Counted from the first letter of the stretch, positions 17,580 to 26,050 are shown. The stretch: 64,000 bases of DNA from JALOLG01 sp963776935 (GCA_963776935.1 CAVZOP010000012.1:62001-126000), one strand, 5' to 3'. Program-made: numbers and translations. The notes: generated by a model from the letters alone, not told the origin.

Positions 17580-17589
17580 CCGGCGCCGG
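17580..17589. promoter_or_regulatory. Palindrome between mrp and sufR promoters (candidate SufR operator)
   Basis: CCGGCGCCGG, a perfect 10-bp palindrome, lies between the two divergent -10 boxes, directly beside the mrp box. A dimer bound here would block both promoters. SufR autoregulation is known in the family; binding here is inference. Confidence 0.4.
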
Positions 17590-17592
17590 CCG

Positions 17593-17598
17593 TGTAAT
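17593..17598 (+). promoter_or_regulatory. -10 box of leaderless sufR
   Basis: TGTAAT, 8 nt before GTG 17607 (6 nt before an out-of-frame ATG). Confidence 0.5.
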
Positions 17599-17606
17599 CT
17601 CTCCAT

Positions 17607-18308
17607 GTGGCCGATCCGTCGCCAAACCCGCCGCCACTCCAGTCGATGGACACCGGACATCTCGATGTCCTCAAGGCGCTCGGCGACAACACGCGGTACG
17701 CGATCTACCTCGAATTGGCGCGAGCGGCGCGACCACTCACCACCGCCGACATCGCCGACACGCTGGGACTCCACGCCAACACGGTGCGTCCGCACCTCGA
17801 GCGGATGCGCGACGTCGGCCTCGTCGACGTCGAGACCGAAGCGCGGGGCAAGCTCGGCCGGCCCCAGCACCGCTACTCGGTGGCACCGGGCGCGCCGTCG
17901 CTCGGTCTCGAGCCGCCCACGATGCCCGTGTTGGCGCGGATGGTGCTGCGCATGGCCGACCGGCTCGGCGCCGCGGCAGGCGATGCCGAGGATGTCGGCC
18001 GCGACGAGGGTGGCCGGCGCGCCGTCGCCTATCTCGACGCGCCATCGAGCCTCGAGGCACTGGTGTCAGACCTCGATCGGCTCGGCTTCGACCCGATCGT
18101 GACCGACGGCGACGACGACGACACCGCCATCGTGGCGTTCGCCCACTGCCCGTTCGCCGACATCGCGGCCGAGCATCCCGAGCTCGTCTGCGGCCTGCAC
18201 CGCGGTCTCGTGGCCGGGTTCGTCGCCCGGATGGGCGACGCCGAAGTGCGGGAGTTCTGCACGCTCGTCGACCGCACTCCTTGCCAAGTCGCGGTCAGGT
18301 CCCGGTAA
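17607..18308 (+). CDS. sufR: SufR-like Fe-S-sensing ArsR-type regulator
   Basis: 233 residues. Winged HTH at about 44-90 (TTADIADTLGLHANTVRPHL). The C-terminal domain has Cys181, Cys195, Cys218 and Cys226 in AHCPFADIA, ELVCGLHRG and DRTPCQV, the arrangement of SufR proteins that hold a [4Fe-4S] cluster and repress suf genes when it is present. GTG start at 17607; Met14 is an alternative. Divergent from mrp and 32 bp upstream of the A-type carrier, which fits local control of Fe-S assembly. No sufBCDSU genes are in this window. Confidence 0.8.
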   Translation: MADPSPNPPPLQSMDTGHLDVLKALGDNTRYAIYLELARAARPLTTADIADTLGLHANTVRPHLERMRDVGLVDVETEARGKLGRPQHRYSVAPGAPSLGLEPPTMPVLARMVLRMADRLGAAAGDAEDVGRDEGGRRAVAYLDAPSSLEALVSDLDRLGFDPIVTDGDDDDTAIVAFAHCPFADIAAEHPELVCGLHRGLVAGFVARMGDAEVREFCTLVDRTPCQVAVRSR

Positions 18309-18340
18309 CATCGAGTCGTTCGACACAGGAGGAAGCGCAC

Positions 18341-18664
18341 GTGATCACGCTCACCGACACCGCAACGGTCAAGGTCAAAGAGCTGCTCGAGGCCGAGGGT
18401 GCGAGTGATCTCGCCCTGCGTGTCGCAGTCAGGCCCGGCGGCTGCAGCGGCTTCTCCTACGAGATGTTCTTCGACGGCGACGTCGCCGCCGACGACGAGC
18501 AGGCCACCTTCGGTGACGCCGTCAAGGTCGTCGTCGATCAGGCGTCGGCCCAGCTCCTCGAGGGCGCAACACTCGACTACAAGGACGGGCTCGACCAGTC
18601 CGGGTTCGCGATCACGAACCCCAACGCCACCCGCACGTGCGGGTGCGGGTCGAGCTTCTCCTGA
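18341..18664 (+). CDS. erpA: A-type Fe-S cluster carrier (IscA/ErpA family)
   Basis: 107 residues. The three cluster-binding cysteines are present: one in RPGGCSGFSYEMFFD and two in RTCGCGSSFS at the C-terminus. A-type carriers receive clusters from scaffolds and give them to apoproteins. AGGAGG at 18327-18332, 8 nt before GTG, fixes the start; residues before it in the open frame are not part of the family. Probably co-transcribed with sufR (32 bp gap). Confidence 0.92.
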   Translation: MITLTDTATVKVKELLEAEGASDLALRVAVRPGGCSGFSYEMFFDGDVAADDEQATFGDAVKVVVDQASAQLLEGATLDYKDGLDQSGFAITNPNATRTCGCGSSFS

Positions 18665-18770
18665 CCAACTCCCGGTCGCGGATCTGAGCTGAGACGCGTC
18701 CGTCTGCGGGCGCCGTCGGCAACCGGCGCGGGTTGCTCGTCATGGTTTGGCGCGCGAACGTGGCGGGCAG

Positions 18771-20375
18771 ATGTCTGACCCGGGCTCGTCGCCGCTGCGC
18801 AGGTACCGTCGCCGGATCCTGGGGTGGGGCTTGGTGGCCGTGGTGGTGCTGTGCGCCGTCGCCGCGCCGCTGTTCCTCCGCGGTGTCGAGCAGGACCTCG
18901 AGCAGCGCGTGCCGTCCGAGCTGGCGGACCAGGGCTTCCACGGCGTGACTGCGGCGTTCTCCGGACAGGACGGCGTGCTGCGGTGCGCGGTCCCGCTCGC
19001 CGAGCCGGAGGACGCGATCAGCGCCGCCATCGATGTGTGGGGCGTGCGGGCCATCGAGCTCGATCGGTCGTGCCGCGTCGGCGGTTCGTCATCCGACGAC
19101 GCCGACGACGACGTGTCGACCACGTCGGCGCCGGCCGATGACGACACGGTGACCAGTTCGTCGCCGTCGTCGACGCCGACCACCGATGCCGCTGCCGACG
19201 GGCTCGAATTCGAAACGATCGTCGACGTCGTCGACAGTGGTCCGCAGTTCTCGATCCTGGCGTCGCTGGTCGACGAGTCCGACGCCACCGCAACCCTGTC
19301 GGGATCGGGTCCGTTCACGTTGTTCGCCCCCTCCGACGAGGCGTTCGAGGAGCTGCCGCCCGACACACTCGCCGCCCTGCGCCAGAACCCGCGGCAGCTG
19401 GCGACCCTGTTGCAGCATCACGTCGTGGCCGGGTCGTACCTGTCGAGCGAGCTCGAGCCCGGCCCGATCGAGATGCTCGACGGGACGACGCTGAGCGTGA
19501 GGGTCGCTGACGATGTGATCACGATCGGCGGCGCCACGATCACCGAGCCCGACATCGAGGCCGGCAATGGCGTGGTGCATGTCATCGACCTGGTCCTGTT
19601 GCCGCGCGCCGTACCCACCGAGCCGGACGACCGCGCCCCCACCGTGTCGGCCACGCTCGCCGCCGGGCAGGTCGTGCTCGAGGGGGAGGTCGCCGACGAG
19701 ACCCAACGCGCCATCCTCGTCGACGGTGCGACCCGAGCGCTCGACCCGGCCAACGTCGACGACCAGCTCACCGTCGGCGTCGACACGCCGATCGACGACG
19801 ACACCGTGCGCTCGCTGGCCGAGCTGGTGGCCGCGATGCCGCCGAACCTGGTGAGTGGCGAGAGTGGCTACGACGGAACCGACCTGTACACCGTTGGCGT
19901 GTTCGCCGCCGACGACCGGCGGGCTGCGTTCCTCGCCGTGGCGGACTTCCTCGCCGCCGAGGTCGAGCTGGCACCACGCCCGACGGCATCGGACGCCGAC
20001 GCCCGGGCGCTCGAGGACGAGCTCAACGCGTTCATCCTGGCCAACCCGATTCAGTTCCCGCCGGCGAGCGCTGACGTGTCACCTGGCGTGCTCGCCGTGC
20101 TCGACCGCGTCGCCGGCATCGCCGAGCGGTTCGACGGGGTAACGATCACGATCGAGGGTCACACCGACAGCGACGGGGTGCTGGCGGAGAACCAGGAGCT
20201 CAGCGAGGAGCGGGCGGCCGCCGTGTTGGAGAGTCTCGTCGAGCGTGGTGTTCCCGTCGCCGGGCTGCTCGCCGTGGGTCTCGGCTCGACGCAGCCGGTC
20301 CTGGTCGGCGGCGTCGAGGACAAGGACGCCAGCCGCCGCATCGAATTCCAGGTGACCGTGGAGCCAGGAGCCTGA
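18771..20375 (+). CDS. Envelope protein: signal anchor, fasciclin (FAS1) domain and OmpA-like C-terminus
   Basis: 534 residues. An Arg-rich N-terminus and hydrophobic stretch (about 17-40) anchor it. Residues 45-100 look BON-like (EQRVPSELADQGF). An acidic Ser/Thr/Asp linker follows. Residues 146-285 are a fasciclin domain (SGPFTLFAPSDEAFEELP, then NGVVHVIDLVLLP). The region to 405 carries further BON-like repeats, and 415-530 is an OmpA peptidoglycan-binding domain (IEGHTDSDGVLAENQELSEERA, RIEF). Mycobacterial ArfA/OmpATb has the same BON plus OmpA plan but no FAS1. It likely bridges membrane and peptidoglycan. Start ATG 18771; an earlier TTG (18747) is less likely. Confidence 0.8.
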   Translation: MSDPGSSPLRRYRRRILGWGLVAVVVLCAVAAPLFLRGVEQDLEQRVPSELADQGFHGVTAAFSGQDGVLRCAVPLAEPEDAISAAIDVWGVRAIELDRSCRVGGSSSDDADDDVSTTSAPADDDTVTSSSPSSTPTTDAAADGLEFETIVDVVDSGPQFSILASLVDESDATATLSGSGPFTLFAPSDEAFEELPPDTLAALRQNPRQLATLLQHHVVAGSYLSSELEPGPIEMLDGTTLSVRVADDVITIGGATITEPDIEAGNGVVHVIDLVLLPRAVPTEPDDRAPTVSATLAAGQVVLEGEVADETQRAILVDGATRALDPANVDDQLTVGVDTPIDDDTVRSLAELVAAMPPNLVSGESGYDGTDLYTVGVFAADDRRAAFLAVADFLAAEVELAPRPTASDADARALEDELNAFILANPIQFPPASADVSPGVLAVLDRVAGIAERFDGVTITIEGHTDSDGVLAENQELSEERAAAVLESLVERGVPVAGLLAVGLGSTQPVLVGGVEDKDASRRIEFQVTVEPGA

Positions 20376-20389
20376 ATGGGAAGGACGAC

Positions 20390-21064
20390 ATGCCCTACAC
20401 GCTGGTGAAAGGACTCGTCTGGGTCGTGCTCGCGGTGCTGATCGGCGTCGTGATCGGCTGGCTCCTGAGGAGCCTTCGGAGCAAGCGTCAGATCGCCAAG
20501 GCGCGGGCTGCCGCGACGTCGGGGGTCGCCGGATCGCGCTCCGGAACGCAGAACGACGCGACTGAGCTGGAGCGGTTGCGGATCCGTCTCGCCGAGCTGG
20601 AACCGATCGTCGTCGAGCGTGATCGCCTCCGCGCCGAGTTGCAGCCGATCGTCGTCGAACGTGCCCGCGTCCGCGCCGCGATCGATTCGGTGCGTCCGGA
20701 TCCGTCGGCGGACGCGATGTGGAGCTCCGGTGAGCGACCGGCGTCGGAACCGCCACCGCCGCCTGACGTGCGCGCCGCGGCCGCCGTGCTCGGGCGTGAG
20801 ATCGAGCTCGACGACCTGCGCGTCGTCGTCGGCGTTGGCCCGGCGATCGAGTCGTTGTGCCGCAGGATCGGGATCCGGACGTGGTGGGACCTGGCGAACA
20901 CGGAGACGTCGCTGTTGCGCACGATGCTGACCGACGCCCGTCCGGGTCTCGCTGTCGACGACTCGGCGAGCTGGCCGCTGCAGGCGCGGCTGCTGGCCGA
21001 GGGACGGTGGGAGGATTTCAAGGCGCTCACCGACGAGCTGGCGGCCGGGCGTCCGCCCGACTGA
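20390..21064 (+). CDS. Membrane protein with coiled coil and C-terminal helix-hairpin-helix-like domain
   Basis: 224 residues: one N-terminal membrane helix (about 6-26), a basic juxtamembrane stretch, a coiled coil with a repeated LxPIVVERxRxRA segment (two tandem copies around 68-95), a Pro-rich spacer, and a 75-residue C-terminal domain beginning VVGVGPAIESLCRRIGIRTW. That last domain resembles the HhH-like module found after OmpA or in L21-type proteins of many bacteria. GGAAGGA precedes the ATG. Gap of 14 bp from the FAS1-OmpA gene; the pair is probably one operon acting at the cell envelope. Confidence 0.75.
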   Translation: MPYTLVKGLVWVVLAVLIGVVIGWLLRSLRSKRQIAKARAAATSGVAGSRSGTQNDATELERLRIRLAELEPIVVERDRLRAELQPIVVERARVRAAIDSVRPDPSADAMWSSGERPASEPPPPPDVRAAAAVLGREIELDDLRVVVGVGPAIESLCRRIGIRTWWDLANTETSLLRTMLTDARPGLAVDDSASWPLQARLLAEGRWEDFKALTDELAAGRPPD

Positions 21065-21081
21065 TCGCGGGATCGACGCAA

Positions 21082-22608
21082 ATGCTCGCGGACGACACGG
21101 TCGCTTTCACATTGAACGGCTCCGCCGTGGAGGCAGCAGCCGGCGGCTCCCTCCTCGACGCGTTGCGCGAGGACCTCGGCATCACATCCGCCAAGGACGG
21201 TTGTAGCCCGCAGGGCCAGTGCGGGTGCTGCACGGTGTGGGTCGACGGTCAGCCCCGTGTCGCGTGCGTCACGCCCGTTGCCCGGGTCGCCGGTCGGACG
21301 GTCACGACGCTCGAGGGTCTCGATACCGCAGACCGGTGGGCCGACGCGTTCTGCGCCAACGGCGGCAGCCAGTGCGGCTTCTGCACCCCGGGGATCATCA
21401 TGCGCGTCGCCGCCCTCACCGAACCCACCGCAGCCGCCGTCCGCCAGTCCCTCCTCGCCCACCTCTGCCGCTGCACCGGCTGGCACCCCATCGCCGCAGC
21501 CGTTCTGTCTGCCTCAGATTGCCCGCCGGCTCGTCTGAAGCAGACAGATGCGGTGATGCGGGCCGGGTTGGAGGGTGGGGTGGGGCAGGACGTGGGGGCT
21601 CACGTGGCGCTCGGGCGGGGCGGGTTCGCCGACGACACCGCACCGGCGGGCGCGCTCGTCGCCCTCCTCGACGCCGGCGGCGAATGGGTGGTCGGCGAGT
21701 CGCTGGCGCACGCACGCCAGCTGAGCGGGAAGATCCAGGGACGCCGCACGACTGCGCCGGTGCGGTCGCCGATCGAGCTACCGGCGGGTGCCTGGATGCG
21801 CACGTTGCAGACCACCTGGGTCGAGCCGGCGTATCTCGAACCCGACGCGGCGTGGTGCGAGCCGGGTGGCGAGCCCGCCAGTTCGCTCGGCAACGGCGGG
21901 GCCTTCGGTGGGAAGTCGACGACCGAGGTCGGCGACGTCGCCCGGCGCCTCGCCGACGAGCACGGCCGGGCCGTCAGGGTGCTGTACACACGTGAGGACG
22001 TGGTGCGGCGCGGTCCGAAGCGTCCGCCGATCGCTGCCGGCGTGGGCGCCGACGGTACGGGGATCATCCGCGTCGCCCGGACGCCGGGGATCGCGGCGGC
22101 GATCGCGTCGATCGCGCCGGGCCTCGTGGTCGACGAGGTCGACGTGGCCGGGCCGCCGACGACGAGCACCGCCCGCGCCGCGGGCTGGGCCGAGGCCGCC
22201 ATCCTGCTCGCCTCGATCGCCGACGCGGGGATCGACGCACCGCTCACCGCGCCGAACGGGGCGACAGCCTGGGCGACGATCGATCCGGACGGCTCGGTCC
22301 ACGTGCGCGTGCGGTGCGGGGACCCGCTCGACGAGGTGGTGCTGCGCAGCTACTGCACCGGTGCCGCGCACATGGCGCTCGGGTGGGTGCGTAGCGAGGG
22401 TCTGGCGATCGGCGACGACGGCTCGCCGCTCGACCTGACGATCCGCTCGTTCGGTGTGCTGCGCGCCGTCGACACCCCGCCGATCCACATCCAGATCGAG
22501 CCCGACGACGGTGAACCCGTGAACGGATCCGACGCCGTGTTCGCCGCGGTCGCGGCCGCCGCCTGGCGCCACGCCGGCTTCCCGCCGCACTGGCCAACGA
22601 CGCGATGA
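21082..22608 (+). CDS. Compact xanthine-dehydrogenase-like fusion: 2Fe-2S subunit plus truncated molybdenum domain
   Basis: 508 residues. Residues 1-140 are a complete small subunit: plant-type [2Fe-2S] cysteines in DGCSPQGQCGCC (41, 47, 50) and Cys62, then the second cluster in SQCGFCTPG and LCRCTGWHP. Residues 141-156 are encoded by a 43-nt palindromic element. The rest matches only the second part of a molybdopterin subunit: WVEPAYLEPDAAW, GNGGAFGGK, REDVVRRGPKRPPIAAG, and C-terminal SYCTGAAHMALGWV. The N-terminal half of the Mo domain is missing, so it may need a partner or be a reduced enzyme. Next to ridA and a purine-deaminase-like gene, suggesting purine or N-heterocycle metabolism. 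Confidence 0.75.
   Translation: MLADDTVAFTLNGSAVEAAAGGSLLDALREDLGITSAKDGCSPQGQCGCCTVWVDGQPRVACVTPVARVAGRTVTTLEGLDTADRWADAFCANGGSQCGFCTPGIIMRVAALTEPTAAAVRQSLLAHLCRCTGWHPIAAAVLSASDCPPARLKQTDAVMRAGLEGGVGQDVGAHVALGRGGFADDTAPAGALVALLDAGGEWVVGESLAHARQLSGKIQGRRTTAPVRSPIELPAGAWMRTLQTTWVEPAYLEPDAAWCEPGGEPASSLGNGGAFGGKSTTEVGDVARRLADEHGRAVRVLYTREDVVRRGPKRPPIAAGVGADGTGIIRVARTPGIAAAIASIAPGLVVDEVDVAGPPTTSTARAAGWAEAAILLASIADAGIDAPLTAPNGATAWATIDPDGSVHVRVRCGDPLDEVVLRSYCTGAAHMALGWVRSEGLAIGDDGSPLDLTIRSFGVLRAVDTPPIHIQIEPDDGEPVNGSDAVFAAVAAAAWRHAGFPPHWPTTR
21505..21547 (-). repeat. 43-nt palindromic element, copy B (inside a coding sequence)
   Basis: Same 43-nt length as copies A and C but inverted: its reverse complement differs from copy C at 4 positions. 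Arms CTGTCTGC and GCAGACAG are perfect; one mismatch further in. It is read in frame as the linker of the 2Fe-2S / Mo fusion protein. Confidence 0.8.
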
Positions 22609-22620
22609 ATCAGGATCCGG

Positions 22621-22626
22621 TACCGT
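22621..22626 (+). promoter_or_regulatory. -10 box of leaderless ridA
   Basis: TACCGT, 7 nt before the ATG at 22634. Confidence 0.4.
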
Positions 22627-22633
22627 CGGCGCG

Positions 22634-22984
22634 ATGAACAAGCCACTCGGTCCCTACAGCCCGTTCGTCCGTGCCGGCGACTTCATCATCGTGTCCGGCC
22701 AGGGCGGCATGAAGGACGGCGCGATCGTGGAGGGCGGGGTCGCGGCCCAGACCACGCAGACCATGGCGAACGTCGCCGACCGTCTCGCCGAGGCCGGGGC
22801 GACGTTGAGCGACGTCGTGAAGACGTTGTGTTTCCTCACCGACATGGACACGTTCGCGACGTTCAACACCGCGTACGCGGAGGCGTTCGGCAACCACCGC
22901 CCGGCCCGTTCCACGGTGGAGGTGTCGGCACTGCCCGGTGGGATGGCGGTCGAGGTCGAGGCGTGGGCCTACAAGCCCGCCTGA
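22634..22984 (+). CDS. ridA: RidA-family enamine/imine deaminase
   Basis: 116 residues, a typical RidA/YjgF trimer-forming protein. The N-terminal PLGPYSPFVRAGDFIIVSGQ, the conserved Arg in NHRPARSTVEV (needed for binding the carboxylate of the imine) and the C-terminal Glu in VEVEAWAY are all present. RidA hydrolyses reactive 2-aminoacrylate-type enamines from PLP enzymes; a PLP decarboxylase lies two genes downstream. Start is ATG 22634, probably leaderless. Confidence 0.9.
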   Translation: MNKPLGPYSPFVRAGDFIIVSGQGGMKDGAIVEGGVAAQTTQTMANVADRLAEAGATLSDVVKTLCFLTDMDTFATFNTAYAEAFGNHRPARSTVEVSALPGGMAVEVEAWAYKPA

Positions 22985-23060
22985 TCGACCGCGCGTCCGG
23001 AAACGAGTCGGCGACCAGACGATCACCGACGAGACGTACCGTGAGCCGACTGAATCGAAC

Positions 23061-23066
23061 TACGGT
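23061..23066 (+). promoter_or_regulatory. -10 box of leaderless small membrane protein gene
   Basis: TACGGT, 6 nt before the ATG at 23073. Confidence 0.4.
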
Positions 23067-23072
23067 GACGTC

Positions 23073-23228
23073 ATGGCCGGTGCCATTGCGATCGTCGTCG
23101 TGCTCCTGCTGTTCCCCGTCGTCGTCCTGATGGGGAGCTCGATCCTCGCCGCCGTGCTCGGCCAGCTGTTGTGGAAGGACGGCCAGACGCGGCACACGGG
23201 CAGCGAGCTCGTCGAGCTGAACGACTAA
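23073..23228 (+). CDS. Small single-span membrane protein
   Basis: 51 residues. Residues 3-30 are one long hydrophobic helix (AIAIVVVLLLFPVVVLMG), followed by a polar tail KDGQTRHTGSELVELND. Short proteins with this plan and a charged SELxxLN end occur in many actinobacteria without known function. The -10 box 6 nt upstream and a gap of only 9 bp before the PLP decarboxylase support expression. Function unknown. Confidence 0.6.
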   Translation: MAGAIAIVVVLLLFPVVVLMGSSILAAVLGQLLWKDGQTRHTGSELVELND

Positions 23229-23237
23229 CGGGCCGCG

Positions 23238-24662
23238 ATGCACCGGTTCGATGCCTCGGTCGAGGCGCTGACGGAAGCGATCGTGCAGTACGCGAGCGAA
23301 CGCGTCCGCCTCGATCCACCTCCGCTCGACGGGCCGCGAACTCCTGCCGAGCTGCGGGCCATGGCCGGGCCCACGATCACCGCCGGCGGGCTCGGGGGGC
23401 TCGAGGCGTTGCGGATCTTCGGCGACGTGCTGGCCCCGGCGTGCATCTCGGTCGACCATCCGCGCTTCCTCTCGTTCGTGCCGGCCGCGCCCACAGTGGC
23501 GTCGATCCTGTTCGACCTCGTCGTCGGGGCGTCGAGCATCTACGCCGGTTCATGGCTCGAGGGAGCGGGCGCGGCGTTCGCCGAGAACGAGGCGTTGCGG
23601 TGGATCGCCGACCTCGCCGGCCTGCCGGCCGACGCCGGCGGCGTGTTCGTGAGTGGCGGCACGGCCGGCAACCTCAGCGCCCTCGTCGCCGCCCGCTGGA
23701 AGTGGCGCCACGACGCGGCCGGCGCCCACGACCGAACCCGCGGTCTGATGATCACGTCGACGGGCGCCCACTCGTCGGTAGAACAGGCCGCCCGCGTGAT
23801 GGACGCTGACGTCATCGGGGTGGCGGCGGACGAGCGCGGCCGCATGCATGGCGACGCCCTGCGGGCGGTGGTCGACTCGCTCGACGCCGAAGATCGAGCT
23901 CGACTGTTCGCGATCGTCGCCACGTCCGGCACCACCAACGCCGGCGTCGTCGACGACCTGGCGGGCACCGGCGACGTGTGCGCCGAGCTGGGTGTGTGGA
24001 TGCACGTCGACGGCGCCTACGGCGGGGCCGGCCTCGCCGCGCCGAGCGTGCGCGATCGCTACGCGGGTGTCGAGCGCGCCGACAGCTTCATCGTCGATCC
24101 GCACAAGTGGTTGTTCGCACCGTTCGACTCGTGCGCACTGATCTACCGCGACCCGTCGATCGCCCGCGCCGCTCACACGCAGCACGCCGAGTACCTCGAC
24201 GTGCTGCAGGACGACGCATCGGTACGAGACGTCGCCGAGGGTGACGTCGAGCAGCCCGACGCACCGCTCGACCGGGCCTGGAACCCATCCGACCTGGCTC
24301 ACCACCTGTCCCGTCGCGCGCGTGGGCTGCCGTTGTGGTTCAGCCTGGCGACGCACGGCACCGACGCCTACACGCGTGCCGTCGAGACGACGCTCGAGGT
24401 CACCCGTGCCGCGGCCGTCGAGATCGCGGCGACCCCGCACACCGAATTGATCATGGAGCCCGAGCTCTCGGTGGTCCTGTTCCGGCGCCGCGGCTGGACA
24501 CCCGCGCAATACCAGGAGTGGAGCGACCGCGAGTTGACGGAGGGACGTTCGTTCGTGACGTCGACGTCGTGGGCCGGCGAGACCGTGCTGCGGTTCTGCA
24601 TCGTGAACCCGTTGACGAACGCCGACGACATCCGCATCATCCTCGACTCGCTCGCCGACTGA
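23238..24662 (+). CDS. PLP-dependent group II amino acid decarboxylase
   Basis: 474 residues, the usual length. Conserved features: HPRFLSFVPAAPTVASIL near the N-terminus, FVSGGTAGNLSALVAAR, HVDGAYGGAGLA with the cofactor-ring Asp, and VDPHKWLFAPFDS with the Schiff-base Lys. This is the aromatic-amino-acid / glutamate decarboxylase-like fold; substrate is not determined from sequence. Its TGA overlaps the ATG of the next gene (ATGA). Preceded by a small membrane protein gene and ridA. Confidence 0.9.
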   Translation: MHRFDASVEALTEAIVQYASERVRLDPPPLDGPRTPAELRAMAGPTITAGGLGGLEALRIFGDVLAPACISVDHPRFLSFVPAAPTVASILFDLVVGASSIYAGSWLEGAGAAFAENEALRWIADLAGLPADAGGVFVSGGTAGNLSALVAARWKWRHDAAGAHDRTRGLMITSTGAHSSVEQAARVMDADVIGVAADERGRMHGDALRAVVDSLDAEDRARLFAIVATSGTTNAGVVDDLAGTGDVCAELGVWMHVDGAYGGAGLAAPSVRDRYAGVERADSFIVDPHKWLFAPFDSCALIYRDPSIARAAHTQHAEYLDVLQDDASVRDVAEGDVEQPDAPLDRAWNPSDLAHHLSRRARGLPLWFSLATHGTDAYTRAVETTLEVTRAAAVEIAATPHTELIMEPELSVVLFRRRGWTPAQYQEWSDRELTEGRSFVTSTSWAGETVLRFCIVNPLTNADDIRIILDSLAD

Positions 24663-26050
24663 TGACCGGCACCGCCAACGCTGCTGTCGCCGATCTCGTC
24701 GTGCGGGACGCGCGCTGTGTGGCGACGATGGATGGCGAGCGTCGCGAGCTACGTGGCGGCTGGGTCGCCGTGACCGGCGGTCTCGTCAGCGGTGTCGGCC
24801 GCGCCGACCCACCGCCGGCATCGACGACCATCGACGCCACCGACTGTCTCGTCACGCCGGGGCTGATCAACGCCCACCATCACCTGTTCCAGAACCTCAC
24901 CCGCGCCTACCCGCCGATGACCGACAAGCCGCTGTTCGGCTGGTTGCAGTCGCTGTACCCGTTGTGGCGGGCGATCGACACCGACGCGGTGCACGTTTCG
25001 GCGTGGGTGGGGCTTGCCGAGCTGGCGCTGTCGGGGTGCACGACGTCGACCGACCACCTCTACCTCCACCCGCACGGAGCCGGCGATCTGCTGTCGGCCG
25101 AGATCGACGCGGCACGTGACCTCGGCGTCCGGTTCCATCCGACGCGCGGGTCGATGTCGCTGTCGCAGAAGGACGGGGGTCTGCCCCCCGACGACGTCGT
25201 CGCCGACGACGACGAGATCCTCGCCGCCTGCGAGGACGCCGTCGCCCGCCACCACGACCGCGCCCACGGGGCGATGACGCGGATCGCCCTCGCACCGTGC
25301 TCGCCGTTCACCGTGACCGAAGCGCTGATGGTGCGCACCGCCGAGCTCGCCGAGAGACTCGACGTGCGGCTCCACACCCACTTCGCCGAGAACGCCGAGG
25401 ACGACGAGTTCAGCCTGGCGACGTTCGGGTGCCGGCCGATGGAGTACCTCGAACGGACCGGCTGGTGCACCGACCGCACGTGGGTCGCCCACTGCGTGAT
25501 GCCCGATCCGGCCGAGATCGTGCGACTCGGCGCCGCCGGTGTCGGCGCCGCGCACTGCCCGTCGAGCAACCTCATCCTGGCGTCGGGCATCGCGCCGGTG
25601 GTCGATCTGCGTGCGGCCGGCGTGAAGGTCGGCCTCGGCGTCGACGGGTCGTCGTCGGCGGACTCGGCATCGTTGTGGCTCGAAGCTCGCCAGGCGATGC
25701 TGCTCGCCAAGCTGCGCAATGGTGCCGCGGCGGGGACGGCGCGGCTGGCGCTCGAGCTCGCCACGTTGGGTGGGGCCGGATGTCTCGGCCGTGAAGGTGA
25801 GCTCGGCGTGCTCGCTCCCGGTGCGGTCGGTGACCTCACCGTCTGGGACCTCACCGGCCCGAAGTTCGCCGGCGCGATCGCCGACCCGATCGAGGCGTGG
25901 CTGCGCTGCGGTCCCGCCGCCGCCCGCGACACGATCGTGCGCGGTGTACCGGTGGTCCGGCGCGGCGAGCTCGTCTCCGCCCGTGTCGACGAGATGCTCG
26001 CCGAACATCGCCGGCATTCGGCGAGGATCCAGCAACTCGTCGATCCATGA
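24662..26050 (+). CDS. Amidohydrolase, 8-oxoguanine deaminase / chlorohydrolase-like
   Basis: 462 residues of the metal-dependent deaminase superfamily (TrzN/AtzB/8-oxoguanine deaminase). Metal ligands: NAHHHLFQNLTRAYPP (HxH pair), LHTHFAENAEDD, VAHCVMP and GLGVDGSSSADSASLW with the late Asp. The sequence LFGWLQSLYPLWRAID after the HxH is characteristic of 8-oxoguanine deaminases, which convert 8-oxoguanine to urate. With a xanthine-dehydrogenase-like fusion three genes upstream, salvage or breakdown of oxidised purines is a reasonable inference. Coupled by ATGA to the upstream decarboxylase. Confidence 0.85.
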   Translation: MTGTANAAVADLVVRDARCVATMDGERRELRGGWVAVTGGLVSGVGRADPPPASTTIDATDCLVTPGLINAHHHLFQNLTRAYPPMTDKPLFGWLQSLYPLWRAIDTDAVHVSAWVGLAELALSGCTTSTDHLYLHPHGAGDLLSAEIDAARDLGVRFHPTRGSMSLSQKDGGLPPDDVVADDDEILAACEDAVARHHDRAHGAMTRIALAPCSPFTVTEALMVRTAELAERLDVRLHTHFAENAEDDEFSLATFGCRPMEYLERTGWCTDRTWVAHCVMPDPAEIVRLGAAGVGAAHCPSSNLILASGIAPVVDLRAAGVKVGLGVDGSSSADSASLWLEARQAMLLAKLRNGAAAGTARLALELATLGGAGCLGREGELGVLAPGAVGDLTVWDLTGPKFAGAIADPIEAWLRCGPAAARDTIVRGVPVVRRGELVSARVDEMLAEHRRHSARIQQLVDP

